NCBI GenBank assembly: GCA_034440615.1
Contig: JAOTOM010005149.1
Location: 1,155,957-1,219,956, forward strand
DNA: 64,000 nt
Source of the DNA: Ashinkailepas kermadecensis
Taxonomy: Eukaryota > Arthropoda > Thecostraca > Neolepadidae
Direction of reading: 5' to 3'
Within the stretch, counting starts at the first letter, position 1; each line of letters opens with the position of its first letter. The position numbers and the translations under genes are program-made. Of the stretch, positions 1 to 35,205 are shown piece after piece. The notes under the pieces were generated by a model. That model did no database searches. It saw only the letters and a list, made by a program, of their open reading frames with translations, and was not told where the DNA came from.

Positions 1-429
1 CCACTCGCCCCTCGCTCAACGCAAATGTGTCGCTGCATATTAAGTGGCAGTTTAGTGCTTCTTCCAAATAAATCACACAGCTTCGCTTCTGGCATCATCC
101 CATCAGATTGCGCGATCTAGGCTTGTGTAGTCAGTTGGATAGCTGGATTTTCCCGTCGAAGGGGAGCGATGCAAACTGGCCTCATGAGCCGATGCAGACT
201 TCTGATACAACCGCACCTCCTTGCAGCCGTATTGGAGATCCTCTAGATATGCTCGAGTATCCTGCTTTGACGTTGAAGAGAACATTAGCGCCATCTATAC
301 ATCGAAAGACACCAAGAACTCCGGTGGCGCCATCTGAAACTCTGCAATGTTTGCAATTTCGCAGCTCCACGTCGGTTTTCCGACTGTCATGATTTGTCTC
401 CCAAAAGAACCATTCGGCACTCTTTCCAA
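1..429. other. Unassigned left edge
   Basis: I see no gene or clear repeat here. Short open frames exist on both strands but match nothing I know and have no splice or start context. Confidence 0.4.
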
Positions 430-958
430 ATAATTATTCTTAGACAATAACTAGGAGCCTGGATCCGAGCTGTGGCCGCGGAAGCTTTGACAGTTGAGAC
501 GAGTTGAGGTGTAGGACGGTTGGGAGACAGCCGGTCTTCAGTCAAGGCGTTGTTGGTCAGTGGAATGGGCTGCCTGCTGATGTGGCGAGTTCCTCATTGA
601 ATGTATTTAAAAGTAGGGTGGACAAATTTTTTAGACAGGAAAATCTTGTTTTTGCATTCTAATTTGTAATGGATGGGGTGAGATTTATGCTAAGTAAGTG
701 TGCACGGCACAGACCCCATTAAGCAGGCATGGATGCAGTTTGAAAATTATTGGTAAGGCATTCAATCCACATGTGTTAAGAGGAATCAAGGGAATAGGGC
801 TGGACAGCTAGGGTAGATAGGCATTGATAGGTATATGGGATGTGATGATGGATGAGGTGGGTCTTTTTACCAGGCTTATGGTGTCTTCCATTTACAGACT
901 TAACTGGATGGGCCCTTGGGTCTCTTATTAAGTCTAAACACTTTATAACTTTATGTAG
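430..958 (+). mobile_element. LINE (CR1/L2-like) 3' fragment
   Basis: Around 520-660 one frame reads FSQGVVGQWNGLPADVASSS, then NVFKSRVDKFF, the usual C-terminus of CR1-group reverse transcriptase ORFs. A 3' UTR follows, ending near 958 with GGGCCCTTGG and ACTTTATAACTTTATG. The family differs from the LINE at 52970-57345, although the terminal GGGCCCTTG motif is shared. It is 5' truncated. Confidence 0.7.
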
Positions 959-1254
959 GGTGTACCTAGCAGGGATTCAGCACCTTCCTTTGGGATGTGA
1001 TACTGATGAGATTAGCTATGGTAGCACAATGAGTATGATTGGAGTTTGTAATTTTCAAGGAGTGTGTTATGCAATATCAGGTGAATGGTGCTAGATAGGC
1101 TGGGATATATAGCTCCCTAGCAACTTGAGATAATGGATTTATTGGGGTGAGAGCATGCACTTTTCTAGTATATTTTCTAGATAGGCTTAACCCAGATGGG
1201 CCCATGTGGCTCGTATTAAGCCTTAACACTTTATGACAGCTGAGCCAGAGGATA
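959..1254 (+). mobile_element. Second LINE 3' UTR fragment
   Basis: It ends near 1237 with GGGCCCATGTGGCTCGTATT and AACACTTTATG, closely resembling the end of the preceding fragment. It looks like an independent 3'-end copy of a related LINE. No coding sequence remains. Confidence 0.5.
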
Positions 1255-1262
1255 GACACTGG

Positions 1263-1474
1263 CAGAGGCGCAGCGAGGAGGGGGGGGGCGCAACCAGCCG
1301 GCCCAGCCACCATCCTTAACAACCAAATACTGCACTAGATGAAAGAAGACATTTTGATATTTTCACCACTGAAGGCCAAAAGTTTTCGGTGCACTTCGCT
1401 CGCCGAAAACGTGCTCTGTTTCATGGCATCTTTTTTGGTGGGACCCCATCAAGAAAATTCTGGCTGCGCCACTG
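1263..1474. mobile_element. hAT-type MITE with 8-bp TSD
   Basis: The element begins CAGAGGCGCAGCGAG and its other end, read inward, is CAGTGGCGCAGCCAG, giving terminal inverted repeats matching at 13 of 15 bases. It is flanked on both sides by the exact 8-bp direct repeat GACACTGG (1255-1262 and 1475-1482). An 8-bp duplication with CAG-starting ends is characteristic of the hAT superfamily. At 212 bp with no transposase frame, it is non-autonomous. Confidence 0.88.
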
Positions 1475-1482
1475 GACACTGG

Positions 1483-2150
1483 GCCACCGGAACTGTTTCC
1501 GTGGCTCCCAAGACGTACATTGAGCAAACGTATTCGGCAACAGCGCTCATGTGGGATGGTTTTTCTGGATACCAGACAATCACCAGAAAGGGAAGTACCG
1601 ACCATTGAGTAATTATCCATTGGGCTTCTTGTTGCTCCACGTTGGCTTCTTGCGGGATTTTCGGAAACATTTTCCATCTCAATTGCTACCATCAAATATA
1701 AAATAATTATCTGAATGACTGTCACAGTTCTCTAACGCAAAACTCCATTTGTTGCCACTCGGTGCGGTACCGCATTTCATTGGCCAGATGAGTGAAGCAG
1801 CGCTAGTGAAAAGTGAAGGGACCAGTACCATTTTGTCCGCTAAGGCTGATGGTTCAGATCACGAAAAACGAAGGGGCCATGGATCATCTGGCCCCCACCT
1901 TCCTACACCAATGATTCATCACATGCTGGGTCCTTTAAAAACATTTCGTGAGGAAGTGCGCTGACTTCACAAAAAACGGATTGCTTTGGCTGAACAACCA
2001 CAAGAGAAAAACACGAACAAAACAAACCAACAAAGAGCCAAACAAGGCAAATTACTGCTCGGGGCAGTGCTCGTTCACCACTAGTGCCTACCAATCGCCG
2101 ATGTTTACCAATAGCGTCCCAACTAGACAGCCAGACTCCTCTGCCACAAC
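1483..2150. other. Intergenic, nothing recognised
   Basis: There is no recognisable gene. Small open frames are present on both strands without family likeness. Confidence 0.4.
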
Positions 2151-2154
2151 CCCC

Positions 2155-3765
2155 GCCTGAGCGTCTGCTGATGACAGCGACCACCGCCCCGGAGCGTCTG
2201 CTGATGACAGCGACCCCCGCCGGAGCGTCTGCTGATGACAGCGACCCCTGCCCCGGAGCGTCTGCTGATGACAGCAACCCCTGCCCCGGAGCGTCTGCTG
2301 ATGACAGCAACCCCTGCCCCGGAGCGTCTGCTGATGACAGCAACCACCGCCCCGGAGCGTCTGCTGATGACAGCAACCCCTGCCCCGGAGCGTCTGCTGA
2401 TGACAGCGACCGCTGCCCCGGAGCGTCTGCTGATGACAGCTACCCCGCCGGAGCGTCTGCTGATGACAGCAACCCCGCCCCGGAGCGTCTGCTGATGACA
2501 GCAACCACCGCCCCGGAGAGTCTGCTGATGACAGCGACCCCCGCATCGGAGCGTCTGCTGACGACAGCAACCCCTGCCCGGGCGTCTGCTGATGACAGCA
2601 ACCCCTGCCCCGGAGCGTCTGCTGATGACAGCGACCGCTGCCCCGGAGCGTCTGCTATGACAGCTACCCCGCCGGAGCGTCTGCTGACGACAGCAACCAC
2701 CGCCCGGAGCGTCTGCTGATGACAGCGACCCGCCGAGCGTCTGCTGACGACAGCAACCCCTGCCCCGGAGCGTCTGCTGATGACAGCAACCCTGCCCCGG
2801 AGCGTCTGCTGATGACAGCGACCGCTGCCCGGAGCGTCTGCTGATGACAGCTACCCCGCCGGAGCGTCTGCTGACGACAGCAACCACCGCCCCGGAACGT
2901 CTGCTGATGACAGCTACCCCGCCGGAGCTCTGCTGACGACAGCAACCACCGCCCGGAGCGTCTGCTGATGACAGCAACCCCTGCCCCGGAGCGTCTGCTG
3001 ATGACAGCGACCCCTGCCCCGGAGCGTCTGCTGATGACAGCAACCCCTGCCCCGGAGCGTCGCTGATGACAGCGACCCCTGCCCCGGAGCGTCTGCTGAT
3101 GACAGCTACCCCGCCGGAGCGTCTGCTGACGACAGCAACCACCGCCCCGGAACGTCTGCTGATGACAGCTACCCCGCCGGAGCGTCTGCTGACGACAGCA
3201 ACCACCGCCCCGGAGCGTCTGCTGATGACAGCAACCCCTGCCCCGGAGCGTCTGCTGATGACAGCGACCCCTGCCCCGGAGCGTCTGCTGATGACAGCAA
3301 CCCCTGCCCGGAGCGTCTGCTGATGACAGCGACCCCTCCCGAGCGTCTGCTGATGACAGCTACCCCGCCGGAGCGTCTGCTGACGACAGCAACCACCCCC
3401 CGGAACGTCTGCTGATGACAGCACCCCGCCGGAGCGTCTGCTGACGACAGCAACCACCGCCCCGGAGCGTCTGCTGATGACAGCGACCCCTGCCCCGGGC
3501 GTCTGCTGATGACAGCGACCCCTGCCCCGGAGCGTCTGCTGATGACAGAACCACCGCCCCGGAGCGTCTGCTGATGACAGCAACCACCGCCCCGGACGTC
3601 TGCTGATGACAGCGACCCCTGCCACGGAGCGTCTGCTGATGACAGCGACCCCTGCCCCGGAGCGTCTGCTGATGACAGCAACCACCGCCCGAGCGTCTGC
3701 TGACGACAGCAACCACGCCCGTAGCGTCTGCTGATGACAGCGACCGCCGCCCCGGAGCGTCTGTG
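2155..3765. repeat. 33-bp minisatellite array, about 49 copies
   Basis: The core GCGTCTGCTGATGACAGC is followed by a variable 12-15 base part of three main kinds (AACCCCTGCCCC, AACCACCGCCCC, TACCCCGCCG). The unit is usually 33 bp, so several frames stay open for long stretches on both strands. Single-base slips break each frame repeatedly. The long predicted proteins are artefacts of the repeat. It lies downstream of the AP-3 beta stop codon. Confidence 0.95.
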
Positions 3766-4530
3766 TGTAGCTTTAAATTTATCAACTTCAGAAGAGCTAA
3801 GATGAGAATCACTATCTTTTACATTCAGAATATAGCCTGCAGTAATACAGCTTTGGCTACCACATCGCGAACGTTCGCTACGTGATGCCCGCGCGAGCTC
3901 CGAAATCGTCGGGCATTCGCGTTTTCATTCCATTTCCAGGGTTCTACAAGCGAACTATCGCAATCATCCTTTTCAGCTCCACATACCGCTGCGCGAGTCC
4001 AAACCCTGAGACAGTTTCAATCCGGACGAAGCTATTAAAAAACTTCTATCACTTTCGCGAGATTCACAAGCAACGCTCAATAACTGCCTTCATGAAGTTC
4101 ACGTTTACGTTTAAATGGAGCCGCCATCATGTGGTGTGGGCGGCTGGTGACACCGTGGTCCGGCAGAACCAGCCGACACAGACAGCAAATTGGCTGGAAA
4201 CCGTCTGTGACGTAAGTAGCCCCGTTTCACGTGAATGCTTGTGCACCTATCTGTCTCGTGATTACGTTTGTGTTTCCTTCTGGTAGAAACTGAGCAATAA
4301 TGATAACAACCTCACAGTTTCGTTCCACGACTCACCGTCCGCAGTGATTTTCTTCACGTCGACACTGGGAATTACAGTCTTGAATACCAAGACAGTTGTT
4401 ATTTCTCAGCGAAGCTACATGTAACTCCCAAACCAAGATGCACGCAATTCCCAAGCCTGGACAGTTGAAGAGCCCGAGTTTCCTATGCATTCTCCGCAAC
4501 TGGCATCACACGATTTCATGGATCTGACGG
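3766..4530. other. Intergenic, nothing recognised
   Basis: A 134-codon plus-strand frame (3882-4286) has no recognisable domain or start context, and I do not call it a gene. The rest shows no structure. Confidence 0.35.
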
Positions 4531-4534
4531 TCTG

Positions 4535-4625
4535 AACAGGACAGTCTGAACCGGACAGTCTGAGCCTGACGGTCCGAACCTGGCAATCTGAACCTGGCAG
4601 TATGAACCTGGCAGTCTGAGCCGTG
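4535..4625. repeat. Degenerate ~15-bp tandem repeat
   Basis: About six imperfect copies of a CAGTCTGAACCTGG-like unit occur head to tail. Confidence 0.75.
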
Positions 4626-4904
4626 CCGGACTCAACACATGAAGCTGAACAGTACCATAAACAAGCGATAAACTACTGTTAAATCTTTCAGAGGCATATT
4701 AAGCGACTGTTTAAACACCGCACAAAAACTGCACCATAGCGATTATCGCCGGCCAGCTTCACAGCGTAAACAGTGATAACATTGGGAGGACCTTGCCCGA
4801 AAGCCATCAAACAGCGTACGGGACGGCTTAATCAACCATACACCACCCACTTCCCTGAACATAAAGCGTCACGAGTTACATGCATCAGTTCATGCCACTC
4901 TGAT

Positions 4905-5045
4905 GGCTACAGCTGGCATCAGCTAATACAGCTGGCATCAGCTGATACAGCTGGCATCAGCTAATACAGCTGGCATCAGCTAATACAGCTGGCATCAGCT
5001 GATACAGCTGGCATCAGCTGCCATCAGCTGGCACAGCTGGCACTC
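4905..5045. repeat. 19-bp tandem repeat
   Basis: The unit TACAGCTGGCATCAGCTAA (with a TGA variant) is repeated about six to seven times. Each unit holds the palindrome CAGCTG. It lies 3' of the AP-3 beta stop codon. Confidence 0.9.
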
Positions 5046-5385
5046 GTCAGATGCCGACTGGTGGGTCGCGGACGTACCGAGAGCGGCCAGGCCCGATTGT
5101 CACTCCGTGTATGTATATTCCAAACTCCGCACACATCATAGCCAACCCCGTATCGATATGTCATCCAACAGCAGACGGGCAGTCCAGTCAGCCGTGCTAT
5201 ATCATGAGTATGGGTCTTTTCGACGGGTTCACCTTCCATCGTCTCACGACACATACAAACCCATAGTTTAAAGAAATAGCATAGTGTTGCTCCGAAGCGA
5301 GGCAACAAATCTCTGATCAATCTGCCGCGTGAGGAGATGGTCCTCAGAGGAATGTGTACGCTGGACTGGCGTTTCGACGGGCCGT

Positions 5386-28536
<23,151 letters not shown>

Positions 28537-28564
28537 CAAACTCACCTGGAGGGGACCGTCAGCA

Positions 28565-28900
28565 AGGTACACCGTCATCACCGTACATCGTGAGCACCGT
28601 ACACCGTCAGCACCTCACACCGTCATCATCGTACATCGTCAGCACCGTACACCGTCAGTACCGTACACCGTCAGCACCGTACACCGTCAGTACCGTATAC
28701 AGTCAGCATCGTATACCGTCATCACCGTACACCGTCAGCATCGTACACCGTCAGCACCGTATACCATCAACACCGTACACCGTTAGCGCCGTGCACCGCC
28801 ACCACCATATACCGTGAGCAAGCTATACCGTCAGCAACGTCAGCAACGTCAACCGTTAGCACCGCACACCATCACCACCGCATACCGTCAGCATCATACA
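28565..28900. repeat. 16-bp CACCGTACACCGTCAG array at 5' end of AP-3 beta
   Basis: About 20 imperfect copies start 29 bp upstream of the AP-3 beta start codon. The array therefore occupies the 5' UTR, a 5' intron or the core promoter. No TATA box or other start signal is visible through it. Confidence 0.92.
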
Positions 28901-29039
28901 CTGGCGAGAGCGGAGCCAGCACCGTGCGCTGATAAATGTGGGGGATACGTACATGAGCCTCATGGTCAGGTCAGCAGTCGAAAAAATCAGCAACGGCCAT
29001 CAACATTGCAGACCCCCGTCAGGATCAGGACAGCGGTCG

Positions 29040-31280
29040 ATAACAATTAGCTAGCTATTAACATTGTATATCTCGTTAGAGAGCCACGTCGGCAGGGCAA
29101 ACCTGGCCAGCTAAGGGATCCAGTCGACCTGACAAAGGGCAGTGGATATGGTGAGATGACCAGACCAGCGTGGCGGATCAGGCGAAGGAAGTGGCACAGT
29201 AGACCTGAGGGGAGAGAGTACAGTATACTGAAGAGTGTACCACGACAGGAAGGTGGAACTCGCCGGTAGAGGATACAGTAAACCTGTGGAGAGTGTAGAG
29301 TACATCAGATCCAGAGTGTAGCGCATCAGTAGCGCGGGCCGGGTAAGGGCAGGGATACACTCCAGCGACCGCCTACGGTCACAACTTCCACCATGTATTA
29401 CCGTTAGAAGGGTTGTTACAGCACAGAACGGAAACCAGACACGGCACCGTTCAGGCGTCGAGGCTTATAATAAATAGCTTACATCGCAGAATGCGCCATA
29501 ACCACATTTAGCCTTGCCACCACCAATGACAAGCAGCAACCGACAAGCAACAAGGAGAGAGCGACACGTAGCAGTGATAAGTAGCAGCCTCCCGACACTA
29601 GTAACCTTATCCCCGCTTTTCCGAAGGTTTGCATGGCACGTTGTTTATGGGATGGGGGTTTTGACTACCACCCCGCCATTCCACCATAGCATTATCCTCG
29701 GAATTAAGAGTTGCAAAGAAAAATGACTATACTGGAAAGTTCGTAAAGTCTTCAGCTGGGAAGGTTTGAGCAACATCTGTGAATTACGTACGTCAGTCAG
29801 GTCAAACGAGTCAATGCTCCTGATTTAAAGCAATAAATGAAATACTAGTAATGTTTGAAAACGTGAAGGGATAATCCAGTTCAAATTGAATCCATTAAAA
29901 AAATAATAATTCCACCATTATGCACACAAAAACCAAGCATGCATATTTACCCGAGGCAGTCGCTTGGGGTCCCACATAGTGCCGAAAGCAGAAGACAGGA
30001 TCTAGAAACCAGACACCATAAAAGTAAGAGGCGACATCTGCAACATACACAAGCACAATGCATGCAGTAGCAAAATTAGTACAAATAGATAAACTACATA
30101 AAATCACAGAAACCAGGCACTGTATGGCTAGGTGGGGCATTGCCATCAAGGAATGAAGAGTTTCTTCCAGAGCATATGCACTTAATACTTCAAATATAAT
30201 TAACTCCTGCAACACTCCTAAACAGATGTGGAACTTATCTAATCAGGTGCAAATGCAGTGATGAAGAAAATGATCGTCCAGTGATGGAAGCACTACCTTC
30301 AAAAAGGAAAGGCCTACCAAATTTTCAGATTACACCCAATCAAAGAAGGAAGCTGCAATTAATGAGTCACCACTTCTTAAGATAGTCTCTTAAAGAGATT
30401 ATCCAATTTATTTTTTTAGTAAAAGAAAGGCACGCATTTGCTGGATGTCTTCAGAATCGAAATGTTACTAAATTGCACAGTTGCACACACCACAAATGTC
30501 ACCAAAATGATGATTATGCTATAATATAATATATGGGTCAGCAGTGAGCTTTTGGTACATATGATCAGAAAAAAGTGTGTACTTTTTGTTGATACTCAGC
30601 CATGTCCATGATTACGATAGCATTCCCATTGTCTGCCAGACAGATGGTGATGGCATCATGTAATATACTGACAGATATTGATGATGTATACAATATACTA
30701 TAATATAATACAATATATCCTTAATATATATCATCTGATGGTGGAGCCGCTAGGAGTCTCGAAAACCCATGAGTTTTTCACACAGGGTCATCCTAGATAA
30801 TATTTATCACTATTATAAACCCTTCAAAATGCATCTCAAAGATTACATCATAATGCGCTATAGGAAGTGAATCTACCAACTCCCCAAACTTGTAAAAGAG
30901 AAGTCTCATAGTCTTACCAAGGGTATGAAGCACACATATTTCCTGTGCCCTTGCCGTGATAATAATTTAGTACCTAAGTGACTACAAGTGAGAAATAGGG
31001 CGGTATTCTCCAAGAAAGTCAACAGGATTTATGAAATTGCTAGCCATGACCTCGTACGTGAAAATATACAATGCTGGAGGCGATAACGTGCTGTCATCGA
31101 CAGCATTCAACACTCGCACCACTCGGAACATTTCCCAATCCCGCGGCCCACCTGCGAAATAGTGTGGAGCGGATCGTGATCCCGTGATCGTGCATAAAGT
31201 GCGTCGAGAACCACCAAACAGACAAACAAACAAACCCTCTCGGAAAGCCAGTCCAGCGTCCAGCGTCCAGGGTTTCGTTC
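29040..31280. other. Intergenic, upstream of AP-3 beta
   Basis: AT-rich sequence without a recognisable gene. Around 29100-29330 there are loose GTAGAG/GGAGAG words, and 30510-30730 contains TATAATATA-rich DNA. Confidence 0.4.
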
Positions 31281-31284
31281 ATAC

Positions 31285-31590
31285 CCCGAAAGAAGTGTCC
31301 AAAGTAAAGATAGCCGTTGGCATCAAATCTCTGGCTCAGATGATTCTCGATAAACAGCAGGCTGATAGATCGTCTTTGAGTACTTAAATCAGCTCAGCTT
31401 CAGAAGCCTAACATCCCATCAGCTCAACAGAAAGCTTTATCTGGCTCGAAAACAATGACGTGATCATCATCTGTCCGGCAGACAAGGGAAACACCATTGT
31501 AATCATGGATACGACCAAGTATAATCAGGAAGTAAACACCATTCTTTCTGATCCTACATACCAAAAGCTTACCACTGACCTGATATATTA
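31285..31590 (+). mobile_element. Penelope-like element fragment
   Basis: One frame encodes DVIIICPADKGNTIVIMDTT, then YNQEVNTILSDPTYQKL. This is the conserved ADKG entry of Penelope-like reverse transcriptases. Upstream sequence in another frame may be the preceding part. It is short, with stops, so it is a relic. Confidence 0.65.
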
Positions 31591-31770
31591 CGTAATAGTA
31601 CATAGTGTTATAATATATTACCATATATATTATTGTATGTTGTACTATATTATATTATAGTATGTTATATTATATGCTATATTATATTATAGTATATTAT
31701 ATTGTATTAAAGTATATTATTTTACATAACGGTATATTATATTGCCTATTATATTATGATACACAGATAG
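31590..31770. repeat. TATAT/TATTATAG AT-rich tract
   Basis: Degenerate TTATATTATAGTATGTTATA repeats directly follow the Penelope fragment. Confidence 0.7.
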
Positions 31771-32454
31771 ATGTTTATCATGAATATGTTTTACTTCCTT
31801 AATTTCCAATGCCAGTCTGCAAAGCATGGCAATTTTAACTAAACCTAGTCAGGACAGTGGTGTATGAAATTAGGGATATGCTGGTGCAATTTCAGGTGCT
31901 GCTGTGTGGTGTAGTGCAGTTCGGCAGCATGGTGTGGCGTGGTGCAATTGCATGTATTGCTGCCTGTGAAAGGAAGAATATGCAGAGTAAAGCACCATGG
32001 CAAGAAAAACTATGTGCACCACAATTGCCATAAATATTATGATTATTCTTTAAAATATGCTACTATGACAAAACATAGTCACATGATAGAGCATCGAAGA
32101 TAGCCAATCATTTCAGTGATGACGTCATAAATTTAGCTTGTGGAATACAATAAAGTTGCATTTGAGATCCAAGTATTATATACTTCATAATTAATTTCGG
32201 CCTTTTATAACATATCGCAAGTTTTCATTGAAATGACAGGCCAACTGTATTTCTCTCTTGAACTGACACAAATATCACCATACTGGCTTGGTTGTTAATG
32301 TAGAATGGTGGCCAGTTATTCTAAAAAGTTATTGGTTGATTGTCTTCAAACCCACACATATCACATTCATTTTTCTTTGCATAACTGTGGTACGTTGAAC
32401 TTACAGCAAAAGTTTGTAGCAGAGCAACTGCTACAATGTTATGTATCTGTTGTA

Positions 32455-32555
32455 AATGTGGTGGTATGGGGTTAGCATACCTGCTTCTCAACCAAAATGG
32501 CCTCGGTTCTAATCCCACCTGTCGCGCCCGGTACCTGCGACACATCGGAATGGTA
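32455..32555 (+). mobile_element. Possible tRNA-like SINE head
   Basis: GGGGTTAGCATACCTGCTTC followed by CGGTTCTAATCCCACC resembles degenerate A and B boxes. No tail or target duplication is seen. Confidence 0.35.
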
Positions 32556-33034
32556 GGTCAGGCGGTCCATATTTATCCGTAGCCCCAAAAAATCAGTATG
32601 CTCCGAAAACTATATAACAATAACATGGGGATTGTGAAGAGCGTCTTTTATAGCCCATCTCATCTCATCCTTAGAATCGATCTCATCCCTAGAAATCGTA
32701 GTTGAAGAACAATTAATACAATGGCCCGATACAATTTTGACGGTAGCTTCTAACGATGCCCGAAACATGTGGCCCTTCACGTCCACTTGTATAGAACTTA
32801 ACCTGAAAAAAAAAACCTTTCAAACAAAAGTGATCTTGATGGCTGGTCGATGGCTGATATCAGCGTGATGGTAATGAATTCAGTGCGGCTCGTTAACGGC
32901 GGGCGGGCACTTTGAGTTCTGCTCTGGGATGAGGGTCTGAGAATTGTCAATAGATAAAGGCAGCCTTGAATACAAATAACATGATCAAATGAGCATTAAA
33001 GCTGCAAAGGGATTCCGCGGTGATTTGCCTTCTT

Positions 33035-33177
33035 CTTTGTGGCTTTTACGACGCACTACGCAGCTGAGGCTATGTGGTGTCACCTGTCTCTCATCCTGGC
33101 AGAGAAGGAGGGCACCGCAGATAATTGAACCCTGCAGCTCTGGTCTTTCAGATGTCCAGCTTAATCACTGAGCTACA
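33035..33177 (-). mobile_element. tRNA-derived SINE (7695 family)
   Basis: On the minus strand, GTAGCTCAGTGATTAAGCTG and CAGGGTTCAATTATCTG are the A and B box regions. The tail has GCCTCAGCTGCGTAGTGCGT then CGTAAAAGCCACAAAG. The target duplication is not clear. Confidence 0.78.
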
Positions 33178-34126
33178 AACAGGGTTGGAGTTGTACTTTG
33201 TAATCCTGAATGAGGAAAATGTTTTCGTTATCGAATATAGAGGGGATATATTTATTCAAACCTGTTATCCAAATCTAAATTTGCACTTCCCAGCATATCC
33301 TGAGCACCTGATCATAGGACAGCTTATTTAAACAGCATAATTCAACCATCAAATGAGAAAAATGAGATAATTTTCTAGAGGATAGTATTCTAGATGCAAA
33401 AACACCAAGAATAGCCAGACATTTCAACTCTGCCTACCGACACCCTGCGATGATTGGTCTTGGTTTGGTTATTGGGGTTCAGGGGCACACCAACTACAGT
33501 GGTCATGAAACACCCATGATGATTGGTCTTGGAACTGACCTGAACTTGTGGGCACATAGATAGGCAGTAGGCTACCTCTTTCAACCTACATAATGCTGAT
33601 TTTGCCTGAAGGATGTTATAGCATTAAATATGGAACACAGTACATCTACCCAGTTGGTATACCTGTCATTGGTGGCTTGAATAAAAATGTAAGATACTGA
33701 TTCTCAAGGGTGTCAATTTTTGAAAAGTATTGAAGAGCTCAATACATGGAGTCATTGGGGAGGGGCAAATCGATGCAGGACACCCATGTGAGCCTATGCA
33801 TGGCAAAACATTCAAATGACTGACAGACCAAGCCAACATTTGGTGGGGAAGGGGGGTGAAGCATAAAACACAATGCATGTGGTGATTCTTGTTCTGTGCA
33901 TGTCCAGTTGCATCAGGCTGCAGCTGCTGTCAGCTGTCCAACATAGGGTGTCCGACTGTGGACTAGTGATAGATGATGTCTTTGTCAGGGGTTATGCTAC
34001 ATTAAGTTCATGCATCAAGCTACATGTGAAGATGCTGATTCTTCTTTTCATCTGATTTTTCTCATGTTCTCCAGAATTATTGGCACAGATTCTTCACAAT
34101 CTCCAGACATGTCACCCTTATGAGAT

Positions 34127-34609
34127 TCATGATTCCATCTTCTATTGAGGATGAGGAAAGATTGAAGAAATTGAATATGTTTTCACTTAGATATAGAAGG
34201 CTGAGAGGAGATCTCATCGAGGTCCTTAAATTTGTTCATGGTCGGAACAGGGATATCTCAGGGAAATGTTTGAATTTAACAGAAATGATGCAAGTAGAGG
34301 TCATCAATTCAAAATTAAAGTTAATCACAGCAAGACAAGGTTAAGACAGTCTTTCTGCACCAACAGGGTAGTAGAACACTGGAACTAGCTGCCAGAAACC
34401 ATTGTCAGTAGCAACACACTGAACATCTTTAAAAACAGCATAGACAATCATTACAAGAATAGGGGGCTTGCTTTTCTGTATTCCAGGGAGGGTCGATCAA
34501 CGGATTTGGTGGGCAACTGGTTCAGTGTCCAGAGTGCAACCAAGAAGGGCCCTTGTGGCTCATAGTTGCACTGATCTTTTATGTCTTTATGTCTTTGTCT
34601 TTATTGAGC
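34127..34609 (+). mobile_element. 5'-truncated copy of the 53-57 kb LINE
   Basis: This is nearly identical to 56899-57345: same KKLNMFSLRYRRLRGDLIEV frame, the same 3' UTR with AAGGGCCCTTGTGGCTCATA, and an ATGTCTTT tail. A few substitutions and a small indel break the frame. Confidence 0.92.
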
Positions 34610-34619
34610 TTACATGGGG

Positions 34620-35205
34620 CATTCATATCTTCAAAAGTTCATCACATCCAAAATACATAGTTTCCAAATTGAAAGCTCACTTACAAAAATACATGGGCAT
34701 TCATCTATATTATAAAATATCTTCTAAAGTTCATAACTTCCAACATACATGATTTCCGAATTGGAAGTTTTGAAAAATTGTGAGTAAACTTCCAAAACAG
34801 CCCAGATAGGAGGTGTTCATGTTTTCCAAGGTTAATAATTTTGAAATTCAAAGTTACTTATTTTGGCTTTTGGGAGCTTCAACAAGACTTCATGTGCTTT
34901 CCCAATTGGAAGTTACTTTCCAAAACTAGGAAGTTAGTTTCTAAATTGGAACATAACTTCCAAAAAATAGAGGGTCAGGTTAGGTTCCTATCAAGGCTAC
35001 TTTGAAAGTTCACTTCCATTTTTGGGAAATGAACTTCCAATTTGGAAGCAAACTTCCAGACTGGAAGCTAACTTCCAAATTGGAAATTATGAGTGCATCC
35101 TATTCAGGCTGCTTTGGAAGTTAACTTCAAATTTTTGGAAGTTCACTTCCAAGTTTTGGAAATGAACTTCCAATTCAGAGAGCATGAATGTTGGAAATTA
35201 TGAAC
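34620..35205. repeat. Field of CTTCCAA / TTGGAAG palindromic motifs
   Basis: More than 20 occurrences of ACTTCCAA or TTGGAAGT, often joined as CTTCCAAATTGGAAG, occur at irregular spacing. No coding sequence. Confidence 0.85.

Noticed and set aside
2084..3712. 211- to 529-codon frames on both strands across the 33-bp array
   Set aside because: Open because the unit is 11 codons long; broken by single-base slips and with no family likeness.
2155..3765. CRISPR-like array
   Set aside because: Variable parts fall into a few recurring classes rather than unique spacers, and the DNA is nuclear eukaryotic.
3882..4286. 134-codon plus-strand gene
   Set aside because: No domain, no splice context and no codon pattern that stands out.
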